From assembly GCA_016707705.1 (NCBI GenBank), contig JADJHD010000057.1, forward strand, positions 1 to 13,159: a stretch of DNA of 13,159 nucleotides. Direction: 5' to 3'. The DNA comes from Bacteroidales bacterium. GTDB taxonomy: Bacteria > Bacteroidota > Bacteroidia > Bacteroidales > UBA4417. The notes beneath the pieces are model-generated. The model had not been told where the DNA came from, did no database searches, and saw only the letters and a program-made list of their open reading frames with translations. A program made the position numbers and the translations under genes. Positions 1 through 6,949 of the stretch are shown here, one piece after another; position 1 is the stretch's first letter, and each line of letters begins with the position of its first letter.

Positions 1-639
1 TAGCAGCAATTAAATCAGGTGATTTATTCACCCTGATCCTGTGCTGTTTGATATATTTCCTGATTGCCGCCTGTCTGGAATCCGGAAACAGCGCGACAAA
101 GCTGCGGTTCCGGGTATAGGGTTTCATTTCTTGTCTATCAATAGAGGTGGTATGGTAATTTACTGGTTTGGAGAATCTCAGGTTTAGAGCATCCACTTTG
201 GTTTCCTGTTCAAGCCTCTTTTTGGTGAAATACAGCAGACAAAGGGAATCCTGCCCGATGCGGTGATATATTTTCTTCAAACTGTCAGGAGCCTGCATTA
301 GGACAAATTCCTTTGTCCCCAGCGAAAATCCTTCCAGCCAGGCATCGGAGAGCTCCAGCAGACTATTCCCTCCCGCAAGATTGGCGTAGCTGAGAATAAG
401 CTTCTGATTATAAATATCGTAGTTCAGCAGCAGTCCGGTGTACAAGCTCCCCTGATTTTAACGCTTTGCCTTCAATGGTGCTTGTCGCGCTAAGATGCGG
501 TTCCCGCTTACATTGGCGGGCATAAAAGTGTAGACTTTCCCATTATGAAAGGTTCGGGTCCCGGACCATTACACATCCTATACTGCAGCCGCCTTCAAAG
601 AGGGTAGGCTACTGAAGCACAGAAGTTTTATTCTAACAT
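1..639 (-). pseudogene. Broken gene for an exported Bacteroidota protein of unknown function (3' end beyond window)
   Basis: No single open frame spans this stretch, but minus-strand translation gives a consistent protein in pieces. An ATG at 639 leads, after one frame change, into a signal-peptide-like stretch (KLLCFSSLPSLKAAA). Then come NGKVYTFMPANVSGN (about 544-500), LSATSTIEGKALKSGEL (about 494-445), and a long open piece from about 442 to the left edge, including LLLNYDIYNQKLILSY and ending KYIKQHRIRVNKSPDLIAA. This order, with a 'YDI' strand segment and a basic C-terminal 'KYIKQHR' tail, resembles a common group of secreted Bacteroidota hypotheticals; I know no function for it. Frame changes fall near 630, 495 and 445, and two stops interrupt the 545-600 part. 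It may be a decayed gene, or an intact gene damaged by assembly errors, since gldK at the other window end has similar lesions. The exact start is inferred. Confidence 0.6.
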
Positions 640-655
640 TGGTTTGATGCTTCTA

Positions 656-663
656 CAAACTTA
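656..663 (-). promoter_or_regulatory. Candidate -7 box upstream of the left-edge gene
   Basis: On the minus strand this reads TAAGTTTG, an exact match to the Bacteroidota -7 consensus TAnnTTTG, 16 bases upstream of the inferred ATG at 639. A TTG lies about 16 bases further upstream, somewhat closer than the usual 19-21. The placement fits a promoter for the broken gene, but an 8-base motif with four fixed positions beyond TA is weak evidence alone. Confidence 0.35.
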
Positions 664-724
664 CGAAACAAGGTGTGTACAAGATAAAAGATAAAGGGAA
701 AAAGACAAAAGAATGTGAAGATGT

Positions 725-802
725 GGGGATGCGTAGCGAAGCGGAGTCCGCCGGCTGGCGGATGGGGATGCGTAGCGAAGCGGAGTCCGCCGGCTGGCGG
801 AT
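725..802. repeat. Perfect 39-bp tandem duplication with nested palindromes
   Basis: Two identical, adjacent 39-base copies occupy 725-763 and 764-802; a degenerate start of a third (ggagatg) follows. Each copy holds two overlapping inverted repeats: gcgga-g-tccgc, and tccgcc-ggct-ggcgga. The central tccgc arm can therefore pair with either neighbour. The unit is much richer in G+C than its flanks, and the sequence has the look of a REP-like or other dispersed intergenic repeat. No other copy is present in the window, so its dispersal cannot be tested here. Confidence 0.85.
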
Positions 803-830
803 GGAGATGTGGGAATTTATCAATTAATTT

Positions 831-867
831 ATCAGTGTAAATCAGTGATGTTTTCGTGTCATCCGTG
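831..867. repeat. Short direct repeat with 10-base phasing (atcagtg / atcagtg / atccgtg)
   Basis: The heptamer atcagtg occurs at 831 and 841, and the variant atccgtg at 861, so starts fall on a 10-base period with one degenerate unit between (851). It sits directly downstream of the 39-bp tandem repeat in AT-rich DNA. It may be part of the same intergenic element or a helically phased binding site. Nothing in the window identifies a binding protein. Confidence 0.4.
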
Positions 868-926
868 TTCTATTTCTTGCTACTTGCACCAACTCCCCAC
901 CCAACTCCACCAACAACTTCCTCTCG

Positions 927-934
927 TATCTTTA
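927..934 (+). promoter_or_regulatory. Candidate -7 box for the EEP lipoprotein gene
   Basis: TATCTTTA matches the Bacteroidota -7 consensus TAnnTTTG at all fixed positions but the last. It lies 17 bases before the ATG at 952. I see no convincing TTG -33 element. Its position supports 952, rather than the TTG at 999, as the true translation start. Confidence 0.35.
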
Positions 935-951
935 TCAAAAGCACCGAAAAG

Positions 952-1026
952 ATGAGAACAATCACCAAAGCCCTCTTAATCATTGCATTTCTTCTGGCTT
1001 GCAGCCGGAAGGAAAGGCACAGCTGA
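952..1026 (+). other. Lipoprotein signal peptide of the EEP gene, in a different frame
   Basis: From ATG 952 the frame reads MRTITKALLIIAFLLACSRK and stops at 1024-1026. This is a textbook lipoprotein signal: positive N-terminus, hydrophobic core, lipobox LLAC with Cys17. The EEP catalytic domain follows at once but one frame over. A single missing base in the purine-rich stretch about 1004-1018 would join the two into one lipoprotein. The EEP frame has no ATG of its own before the conserved domain, only a TTG at 999. I read this as the true N-terminus of the next entry, cut off by a sequencing error or a real frameshift. Confidence 0.7.
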
Positions 1027-1757
1027 TTGTCGACAGCAAGCATGTGGTGAGAGTGATGAGCTTTAACATACTGCACGGAGCAACAACCAAGGGAAACTTC
1101 GATCTGGACTACCTCTCCCGAATGATTCTGAAGTACAAACCCGACCTGGTAGCCTTGCAGGAAGTGGATTACCGCACCAACCGGGTAAAAAAGATGGACC
1201 TTGCCAAAGAACTGGGAAAAAGGACAGGAATGGCAAGCATATTCGGGAAAGCCATGGATTATGATGATGGTGAATACGGAGAAGCTATTTTATCCAAATA
1301 TGGAATCGTTAAAACCAGAAACATCCCCCTGCCCTACTCAGGCGAAAACGAACCCCGCACTCTGCTGGAAGTCATGGTAATTCTGCCCTCCGATGACACC
1401 ATACTGTTCTCCGGCACCCACCTCGATCATCTTGAGGAAGGCATCGACCGTCTGGCACAGGCAAGAATGATCAATGAGGTGTATGCAGATCCTCTATATC
1501 CTGTCATACTGGCAGGCGACTTCAACTGCGGTCCCGGAGCAATTCCATTTCAGCTTCTTGAAGACAAGTGGTTTGTAGCCAGTGGAGCAGGAATCACGCT
1601 TCCCACCTACCCTTCCGAGCATCCTGAATCTGCCATCGACCATGTGATGTGCAGACCCAGGGCCGCATTCAGGGTGATAAGCCGCGAAGTAGCCTGCGAT
1701 CTTGTGGCATCCGATCACTGCGCGGTTATTGTGAGTCTGGAATTGATTAAAAACTGA
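999..1757 (+). CDS. Endonuclease/exonuclease/phosphatase (EEP) family hydrolase, probably a lipoprotein
   Basis: The 252-residue frame carries the EEP fold signature. Numbering from the TTG at 999: SFN with metal-pocket Asn23, LQE with metal-binding Glu55, GTHLDH around His141, LAGDFN with Asp174 and Asn176, IDHV with Asp214, and the terminal SDH with catalytic Asp239-His240. All core active-site positions are present, so the enzyme should be a Mg2+-dependent phosphodiesterase or phosphomonoesterase. Substrate cannot be told: the family covers DNA, RNA, phosphoinositide and sphingomyelin hydrolases. The lipoprotein signal in the other frame upstream (952-1026) suggests an envelope-anchored enzyme acting outside the cytoplasm, as is common for Bacteroidota members. 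The TTG start is probably an artefact of that frame break. The DUF3788 gene begins 15 bases downstream on the same strand, suggesting co-transcription. Confidence 0.85.
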   Translation: MQPEGKAQLIVDSKHVVRVMSFNILHGATTKGNFDLDYLSRMILKYKPDLVALQEVDYRTNRVKKMDLAKELGKRTGMASIFGKAMDYDDGEYGEAILSKYGIVKTRNIPLPYSGENEPRTLLEVMVILPSDDTILFSGTHLDHLEEGIDRLAQARMINEVYADPLYPVILAGDFNCGPGAIPFQLLEDKWFVASGAGITLPTYPSEHPESAIDHVMCRPRAAFRVISREVACDLVASDHCAVIVSLELIKN

Positions 1758-1772
1758 TTGAAACTATAGATT

Positions 1773-2192
1773 ATGGATAGCAGTATTTTCATGGATAAAT
1801 CCCTTCAGCCCGATGAGGCTGCCCTTCATATTGCTTTGGGTGAGAGTTTTGAACTCTGGAAAGAGATCAAGGAGTACGCCTTTTCAAAATATCCAAAGGC
1901 AACTGAGGAATGGAACTACCCCGGAATCAAGTATGGCTGGAGCTTCAGGATCAAGGATAAAAAAAGGGCAATCCTTTACCTGCTGCCCAGGGAGAAATAT
2001 TTCAAGGTAGCCTTCGTATTCGGACAGAAGGCTGTGGATCAGATTATGGAATCGGATATTGCTCAGGAAATAAGGACAGAATTGAGCAATGCAAGGGTAT
2101 ATGCCGAAGGAAGAGGCATCAGGATAGATATCATTGACAAAGTACAGCTCAAGGATATTTTCTTCCTGATTGATGTAAAAATCAGCCATTAG
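1773..2192 (+). CDS. DUF3788 family protein
   Basis: This 139-residue soluble protein has no signal peptide or membrane segment. Its layout matches my recollection of the DUF3788 family: an N-terminal helical part, an E-W-N-Y motif around residues 47-50, WSF (about 57-59), a β-strand pair (AILYLLP, YFKVAFVFG) and a helical C-terminus (QIMESDIAQEIRTEL). That places it near the YdhG/DUF1801-like small α/β fold, but no biochemical role is established to my knowledge. It starts 15 bases after the EEP stop, with no promoter-like box in the gap, so it is probably translated from the same message. Family assignment is by eye. Confidence 0.75.
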   Translation: MDSSIFMDKSLQPDEAALHIALGESFELWKEIKEYAFSKYPKATEEWNYPGIKYGWSFRIKDKKRAILYLLPREKYFKVAFVFGQKAVDQIMESDIAQEIRTELSNARVYAEGRGIRIDIIDKVQLKDIFFLIDVKISH

Positions 2193-2270
2193 CGGGTCAG
2201 AAATCATCGCAAAATAATGCCCGCACCACCGAATGCTGCTCCTGGCATCAATAGTTCCTGCAAGATTTCC

Positions 2271-2278
2271 TAACTTTA
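2271..2278 (+). promoter_or_regulatory. Candidate -7 box upstream of the GT-C-like gene
   Basis: TAACTTTA matches TAnnTTTG except for the last base and lies 64 bases before the ATG at 2343, in a 150-base gap. The implied leader contains a small inverted repeat, cctgc (2284-2288) with gcagg (2296-2300), loop of seven. There is no clear TTG element 19-21 bases upstream. Confidence 0.3.
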
Positions 2279-2342
2279 TCCCGCCTGCAGGTATAGCAGG
2301 ATATTCAGGGCTTGCTATTGCATCCCTTTCAGGCAAATTTAT

Positions 2343-4670
2343 ATGAAGAAACAGCTCCCCTTTCTGGCTTTGATGGCTTTCGCCCTCTGTTTTATCCTGT
2401 TTTTCTACGGGAAGCCGCTATTGAATCCGGATGCCTATCTCTTCAGCAATCAGGGAGATGCCCTGAAAAATTATTACACTTATGCCTGGCATATCCGTCA
2501 CGATAACTCATATCTGCAGTTCGAGGGCATGAATTATCCCTACAGGGAGCATTTCCTCTACACCGATTGCCATCCGGCTTTAGCCAATTTGCTCAAGCTT
2601 TTGGGGAGTAATGGTGGATTCATTCCGAATCACAGCATCGGCATCCTTAATTTCCTGATGATTTTCGGAATCTTCCTCACTTTCCCAGTGATTTTCCTGC
2701 TTCTCAGGCAGTTCGGACAAGGGAAATGGACTGCTGTCCTGTTCTCCATTGGCATCACCCTGCTGGCTCCCCAAATCTTCAGGCTTGAGGGACATCTGTC
2801 ACTCTCCTACAGTCTTGCCATACCTCTTTCATGGCTGCTGCTTCTCAAATTCCTTGAGCATCCCCGAAGCCGTTTGTTTCCGATTCTGCTGCTGTTGAAC
2901 AACCTGCTCTGGATGTTTATTCATGCTTACCTGGGAATTATAGCCGCACTCTTCCTTATTTCACTGCTTGTTGTCCGACTCTTCACAAAAAACAGGGCAA
3001 AGGAAATTCTGAAACAGCAGATTCTACCTTTTCTGGCAGTCCTGCTACCGGTGGCATTTTTCTATGGCTTCACCCTGCTGACGGACACGCATTCAGGCCG
3101 CACCGATAATCCTTCCGGTTTCTTCCTGTACAATGCCGAATTTGATGATGTATTCGTTCCACATCACCCTCCCCTTGCTCCCTGGCTCAATAAAATCAGT
3201 GAAAACGGCATTCGGCTGCAATGGGAAGCCTGGAGCTATGTGGGTTTGACAGGCACGATCTTCACCCTTACCTTGCTGGTATTGCTTATCATGAAACTCA
3301 TCCGCAGGAAGAAAACCTTCCTTCTGCAAACTGTTTTCGATAATCCCATCCTAAATTATTCCCTGATCGCTGCCTTTATTTCCCTGCTGTTTGCCATGGC
3401 ATTTCCCTTCAAGCAGCTGCCGATCCTTGCCGATTTGATCCCATTGATAAAGCAATTCCGAGCCACAGGAAGGTTTACATGGCCCTTTTACTTTGCCCTT
3501 ACCCTCTTTGTTGCCGTTTCGCTGGAGAAACTTTGGAAGTCTGCTGAACCGGCTAAACGGCTACCCTGGTTGATATTGCTGATATTCGCAGGAATCCTGA
3601 ATATTGTAGAAGGAATTCCCTATCATTCCGGAATCTCAGGCAACCTGAGCAAGTCAGGAAATCTCTTCAGGACTGATTATCTCCCCGGCTCCAGCAAGGC
3701 CGCTCTTTCATTTGCCGATTCATCAAAATATCAGGCCATCATCAGCATTCCCTTTTTCTATCAGGGATCGGAGAGTTTTTCAAGACCCATTCAGCAGGAA
3801 TCTGCAAGAGCGGGAATCAGCCTTTCCTACCATAGCGGCATCCCCATGGTTTGTGGAAACCTCACCCGGACAGCAGTGCAGGAAAGCAGGAATATCGTTC
3901 AACTGATCAGTCCTGCCTATTATGAGAAGGCCATTCAGAAGGATATCCATTCATCAAAACCCTTCCTTATTGTAAGAACCCCGGGCATTACCACCGAGAA
4001 CGAACTGGATCTGATCTCGAAAGCAAGTCTTTTATACACAGCCCTCGGAATCAGCCTCTATTCCATCACACCGGAAGTTTTATTCCGAAATGATGCCGGC
4101 AAATACCTCTCACAATACCAGAAGCTACTGCCTGGACTTAAAAAGAAGGATTCCTTTATGGTTACGAATGATTCAGCTTTCCTCTATTACAATGATTATG
4201 AGAAGCTTTCATGGCTGCATCAGTTCAGGAATAATGGAGGCTACAGTTCACCAAAGAAAGGAAAGAATGTAATGGCTGAATTTCCTGCCGGCACCTTTGA
4301 AACCGGAAAGGAATACAAAATTTCTGCCTGGATGTTCAATGGAATGAAGGATGCCCTGAATCTCTGGTTCCGCTTTATCATTGAAGAGTACAATCCTGCC
4401 AACGACAGCTGGGAATCCACGGTATTCTACCCCGAACAGGCTGAAGTAATCAATGGCGACTGGTCATTGGTGGAAGGTACATTCACTGTAAAGAGCAGGA
4501 ATTCTCAGATTTTTATCGTCGCCAAGGGCAAGGACGATGCCAAAGGTCCATTCTATGCCGATTGTCTGCTGATTACCGAAAGCGGAAACGACGTCTACCG
4601 ACTGGAAATGAATAAAGGCAGGTTGTTTATGAATAATCAGGATATCGATCTGACAATACCCCTGCGTTAA
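2343..4670 (+). CDS. Polytopic membrane protein, GT-C glycosyltransferase-like, with C-terminal jelly-roll-like domain
   Basis: The 775-residue protein opens with a hydrophobic segment (residues 5-22). A periplasmic-type loop follows, with QGDALKNYY (Asp39), MNYPY (63-67) and YTDCHP (Asp75). About ten further hydrophobic segments lie between residues 99 and 422. A loop at about 265-285 carries FDDVFVPHHPPLAP, and RATGRF lies near 371. Acidic residues in the first large loop and this topology are typical of GT-C enzymes and YfhO/DUF6311-like membrane proteins, which use lipid-linked sugars. Residues about 425-640 form a soluble mixed region. Residues about 640-775 (starting AEFPAGTFETGKEYKISAWM) look like a carbohydrate-binding jelly roll. 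Inference: it transfers or handles sugars for surface glycans. No donor or acceptor is identifiable, and no glycan gene cluster adjoins it. Confidence 0.65.
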   Translation: MKKQLPFLALMAFALCFILFFYGKPLLNPDAYLFSNQGDALKNYYTYAWHIRHDNSYLQFEGMNYPYREHFLYTDCHPALANLLKLLGSNGGFIPNHSIGILNFLMIFGIFLTFPVIFLLLRQFGQGKWTAVLFSIGITLLAPQIFRLEGHLSLSYSLAIPLSWLLLLKFLEHPRSRLFPILLLLNNLLWMFIHAYLGIIAALFLISLLVVRLFTKNRAKEILKQQILPFLAVLLPVAFFYGFTLLTDTHSGRTDNPSGFFLYNAEFDDVFVPHHPPLAPWLNKISENGIRLQWEAWSYVGLTGTIFTLTLLVLLIMKLIRRKKTFLLQTVFDNPILNYSLIAAFISLLFAMAFPFKQLPILADLIPLIKQFRATGRFTWPFYFALTLFVAVSLEKLWKSAEPAKRLPWLILLIFAGILNIVEGIPYHSGISGNLSKSGNLFRTDYLPGSSKAALSFADSSKYQAIISIPFFYQGSESFSRPIQQESARAGISLSYHSGIPMVCGNLTRTAVQESRNIVQLISPAYYEKAIQKDIHSSKPFLIVRTPGITTENELDLISKASLLYTALGISLYSITPEVLFRNDAGKYLSQYQKLLPGLKKKDSFMVTNDSAFLYYNDYEKLSWLHQFRNNGGYSSPKKGKNVMAEFPAGTFETGKEYKISAWMFNGMKDALNLWFRFIIEEYNPANDSWESTVFYPEQAEVINGDWSLVEGTFTVKSRNSQIFIVAKGKDDAKGPFYADCLLITESGNDVYRLEMNKGRLFMNNQDIDLTIPLR

Positions 4671-4711
4671 TGGACATTTTTATGAAGTTGTCTGATTCTC
4701 CGGATAATCCT

Positions 4712-4870
4712 GGCCCGGCGCCCCCCCCCCCGGCCGCGCGGGGGGGGGGGGGGCCGGCGGCCCCCGCCCGGCCCCCCCCCCCCCCGGGGGCGGCCCGGGG
4801 CCGGGGGCCCCCGGGGGCCCCGCCCCCGCCCCCGGGGGGCCCGCGGGGGGGGGGCCGGCCCCCGCCGGGC
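4712..4870. other. 159-base block of only G and C, likely assembly or base-calling artefact
   Basis: No A or T occurs from 4712 to 4870, and the block contains homopolymers of up to about 14 (C at 4721-4731, G at 4740-4753, C at 4772-4785). Flanking DNA on both sides is of ordinary composition. It sits between the convergent stops at 4670 and 4911, where a strong hairpin terminator might be expected. A frame across it from an ATG at 4670 would encode only Pro, Gly, Ala and Arg-rich low complexity and is not a credible protein. I favour a sequencing or assembly artefact, possibly seeded at a structured site. True flanking sequence, including a small gene, could have been lost here. Confidence 0.85.
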
Positions 4871-4910
4871 TCCTACCTAAGAGAACCGAATTCCCCTGTC
4901 GGGGGGGAGC

Positions 4911-5795
4911 TTACAACAATCTTTTGATTACTGTCGATTTAAATTCAAATTCACGGATACTCTGACGGCTCAGCAGGTATTTCCCATTATCCAGAAACTG
5001 TTCAACAAAGGGTAAATCCGGCGCATAGTGAAAACTGCCGCCTGGCTTCAGCGAAGCAAGTATTTCCATGTATTTCCTTGCATAATCGATAAAACTGCCA
5101 TCCTGCCTCAAATGGTGATGATGAAAATGATTTGAGAATCCCAGATTACTGCAGATGGTGCCCCAGCTATCCTTCTCGTACCTGAAATCAAGCCAGTCAG
5201 ACTTTTGCAGCATGGTATCCTCTTCGGCAAAGCGATCAATCCCAAATGCTTCAATTCCCTGCGAACGAAGATATAAAACAAGTCCTGCCTTTACTCCGCA
5301 GCCAATATCCAACACCGGTTCCATTATCTGATCGAGGTCCAGTTGAAGGATTTCCATCTGTAACTCAGGACTGTATTCCGAACAGGCTACGGAATCTATG
5401 CTTTCTCCCTTGCTTTCATAAATATCAACAGCAAAGGAGTTGGTGTTCTGCAACCAGATGATCAGGTTTTCATAATGTTTGCGGGCAATGGATTCAACAG
5501 GCAACTTCTTCATCTTTACCGTTGAAAATAATTCGGAGTACAAAGCCCTTAACTGCTTATGTGCCTGCTGATCGAAGGAGAAATACTGATTGATGGCACA
5601 AAATTCCCTGATAGCCCTATCCGTTAAATAATTGATCAGCAATTCTTCCGACTCCTTATCAATAAGATCAATTCCTTCAATAGCATCAAGGGTTTCAGGA
5701 ATAAATCCCAGGGAATTCAGCACCCCGTCATAAAAAAGATTCTTCCCTTTATTATGCCTGAATTGCTTATCAATACTCTCAAGGTTTACTTTCAT
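4911..5795 (-). CDS. Class I SAM-dependent methyltransferase
   Basis: This 294-residue cytosolic protein has a helical N-terminal half (about 1-155) with no motif I recognise, followed by a Rossmann methyltransferase core. Motif I is VLDIGCG at 161-167, which binds SAM. Asp187 in FGIDRF fits the acidic residue that contacts the ribose. The motif IV region (ICSNLGFSNHF, about 214-224) runs into a cluster of four histidines at 225-228. LKPGGSF at 249-255 is the usual motif VI turn. Substrate is unknown; the large N-terminal region probably determines it. The gene lies 41 bases downstream of the alginate-lyase-like gene on the same strand and may be co-transcribed. Its stop at 4911 is 40 bases from the GC-only block, so the C-terminus (VIKRLL) deserves a check, though it looks natural. 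Confidence 0.8.
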   Translation of the reverse strand: MKVNLESIDKQFRHNKGKNLFYDGVLNSLGFIPETLDAIEGIDLIDKESEELLINYLTDRAIREFCAINQYFSFDQQAHKQLRALYSELFSTVKMKKLPVESIARKHYENLIIWLQNTNSFAVDIYESKGESIDSVACSEYSPELQMEILQLDLDQIMEPVLDIGCGVKAGLVLYLRSQGIEAFGIDRFAEEDTMLQKSDWLDFRYEKDSWGTICSNLGFSNHFHHHHLRQDGSFIDYARKYMEILASLKPGGSFHYAPDLPFVEQFLDNGKYLLSRQSIREFEFKSTVIKRLL

Positions 5796-5836
5796 TTCTT
5801 CGTATCTCTTATGAGTATAAACTCCTGAAAATGAAT

Positions 5837-6949
5837 TTAGTTCCCAACTTCCGCATGAGTTAATGTTTCGAAGAATATATTCCAGTCACTTGTGCTCTCC
5901 ACCCGAACCTTCTCCCAAATGAGTTTATTGGTATAGGGCAAGCTTATACCCTTCCGCAAGTGATAATGATTATAGCCGATTTCCCAGGTATTGAAAACCT
6001 CAGAGGTAGAGGTATTGTCCTTACAGATTCCCTGCATGTTGCCGGTATTAATCTGCAAGGCCATAAGTTCCATTGCATCAGTGAACCTCTTGGTATTCGG
6101 AGTATACAAATCCACACCCTGATGCCAGGCTGCTTCCGCTGCATGCAATGCTGATGCCAGTGCATACTGTGAATGATGATTGTTATCGCGGCAGGTTTCC
6201 TGTGTTAATCCATCCACCCATTTTGCCGGATAACTCCAGAATTCATCAATATTGCCCACATCACCTTCAATGGAAGGAATTATACTATCAGATTCCAGAT
6301 AGAAATAAGATAGAATCCGTTTATTGAATCTTTCTACTGCCAATTTGAACTCAGCTTCATCCTCATTGAACACTGAAATATTGATCATGGCATCGATCTG
6401 CGTCAGGTCAACGTTTCCATTCCAGCTACTTGCCGTGTTCAACTGGGGATAAAAAGCTCTTCTGAACATCGACTGAAACCTTCCTATATCAGCAGGTGCC
6501 CACCCGGGATAGGTTCTCATAATTTCTGCTGCGGGTCCGAAAAGGGCCCCAAGCCAGCCTGCCAGAAGTTTATCCTGATCGTTTCCTCCGTTGAATCCTT
6601 GCAGTCCTGACCAATCATTCAGTATCGCAACTGCCTGATGCGCGTAGGTTTCATCATCCATCAGATACCAGCATAATGCATTGGCATAAACTTTCCGGGC
6701 TTCATCCCTCGAATACTCCGCTTCATCAGTGTTGGAATTAACGTAAGTCAAAGCTTTTGATCCGGTTGTTGCAAGCAGTTTAAGCTTAGTGAACTCGGCA
6801 GTCCAGGGCTGATCACCTGCCTTTAACCTGAGTTTCACAAAATCCAGTTCAGCCTTGCTGTTTAAAGCAGCAGGATGCTGAAAAACCATTTGTGCCGCAG
6901 CAGCAACGGAAATGAAAATCAATAACAGTGCGGAAATGTATTTATTCAA
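5837..6949 (-). CDS. Alginate lyase-family (chondroitin AC/alginate lyase fold) exported protein
   Basis: The 370-residue protein begins with a clear Sec signal peptide (MNKYISALLLIFISVAAAAQ), followed by an all-α domain of the alginate lyase type (PF05426-like). Family landmarks are WNGNVDLTQIDAM (166-178), probably the substrate-binding asparagine helix; GLTQETCRDNNHHSQYAL (247-264), which holds the conserved Gln-Glu, Arg254-Asp255, His and Tyr262 expected around the active site; and WEIGYNHYH (322-330). It likely cleaves a uronate-containing polysaccharide by β-elimination in the periplasm, but the true substrate cannot be read from sequence. There is no lipobox and no T9SS C-terminal sorting domain, so it is probably periplasmic. 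No SusC/SusD pair or other polysaccharide-utilisation gene is adjacent. Start is TTG at 6949; a stop lies upstream in frame and the next Met falls after the signal peptide. Confidence 0.8.
   Translation of the reverse strand: MNKYISALLLIFISVAAAAQMVFQHPAALNSKAELDFVKLRLKAGDQPWTAEFTKLKLLATTGSKALTYVNSNTDEAEYSRDEARKVYANALCWYLMDDETYAHQAVAILNDWSGLQGFNGGNDQDKLLAGWLGALFGPAAEIMRTYPGWAPADIGRFQSMFRRAFYPQLNTASSWNGNVDLTQIDAMINISVFNEDEAEFKLAVERFNKRILSYFYLESDSIIPSIEGDVGNIDEFWSYPAKWVDGLTQETCRDNNHHSQYALASALHAAEAAWHQGVDLYTPNTKRFTDAMELMALQINTGNMQGICKDNTSTSEVFNTWEIGYNHYHLRKGISLPYTNKLIWEKVRVESTSDWNIFFETLTHAEVGN

Larger units (their letters stand above)
640..951. other. Non-coding interval between divergent genes
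   Basis: About 310 bases without a credible gene separate the minus-strand broken gene from the plus-strand EEP gene. The stretch 680-720 is purine-rich (aagataaagggaaaaagac) with no clear signal. It is followed by the 39-bp tandem repeat, the 10-nt-phased repeat, a C-rich pyrimidine tract (about 884-925) and a promoter-like box at 927. A short minus-strand reading frame over 870-1076 has no family resemblance and overlaps the EEP gene, so it is not called. Confidence 0.7.

Noticed and set aside
725..802. Start of a CRISPR array
   Set aside because: The two 39-base copies abut directly with no spacer, and no cas gene is nearby.
1884..2336. 150-residue minus-strand frame over the DUF3788 gene
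   Set aside because: Antisense shadow of a gene with better coding character and family resemblance; no motif or leader of its own.
4893..4904. cccc-tgtc-gggg hairpin near the methyltransferase stop, considered as a terminator
   Set aside because: Only four base pairs, no U-tract on either strand, and it borders suspect GC-only sequence.
4670..4927. 85-residue open frame beginning at the stop-start overlap after the GT-C-like gene
   Set aside because: Apart from the first ~15 and last ~15 residues, it is Pro/Gly/Ala/Arg low complexity encoded by the GC-only block, with no family resemblance and probable artefactual sequence.
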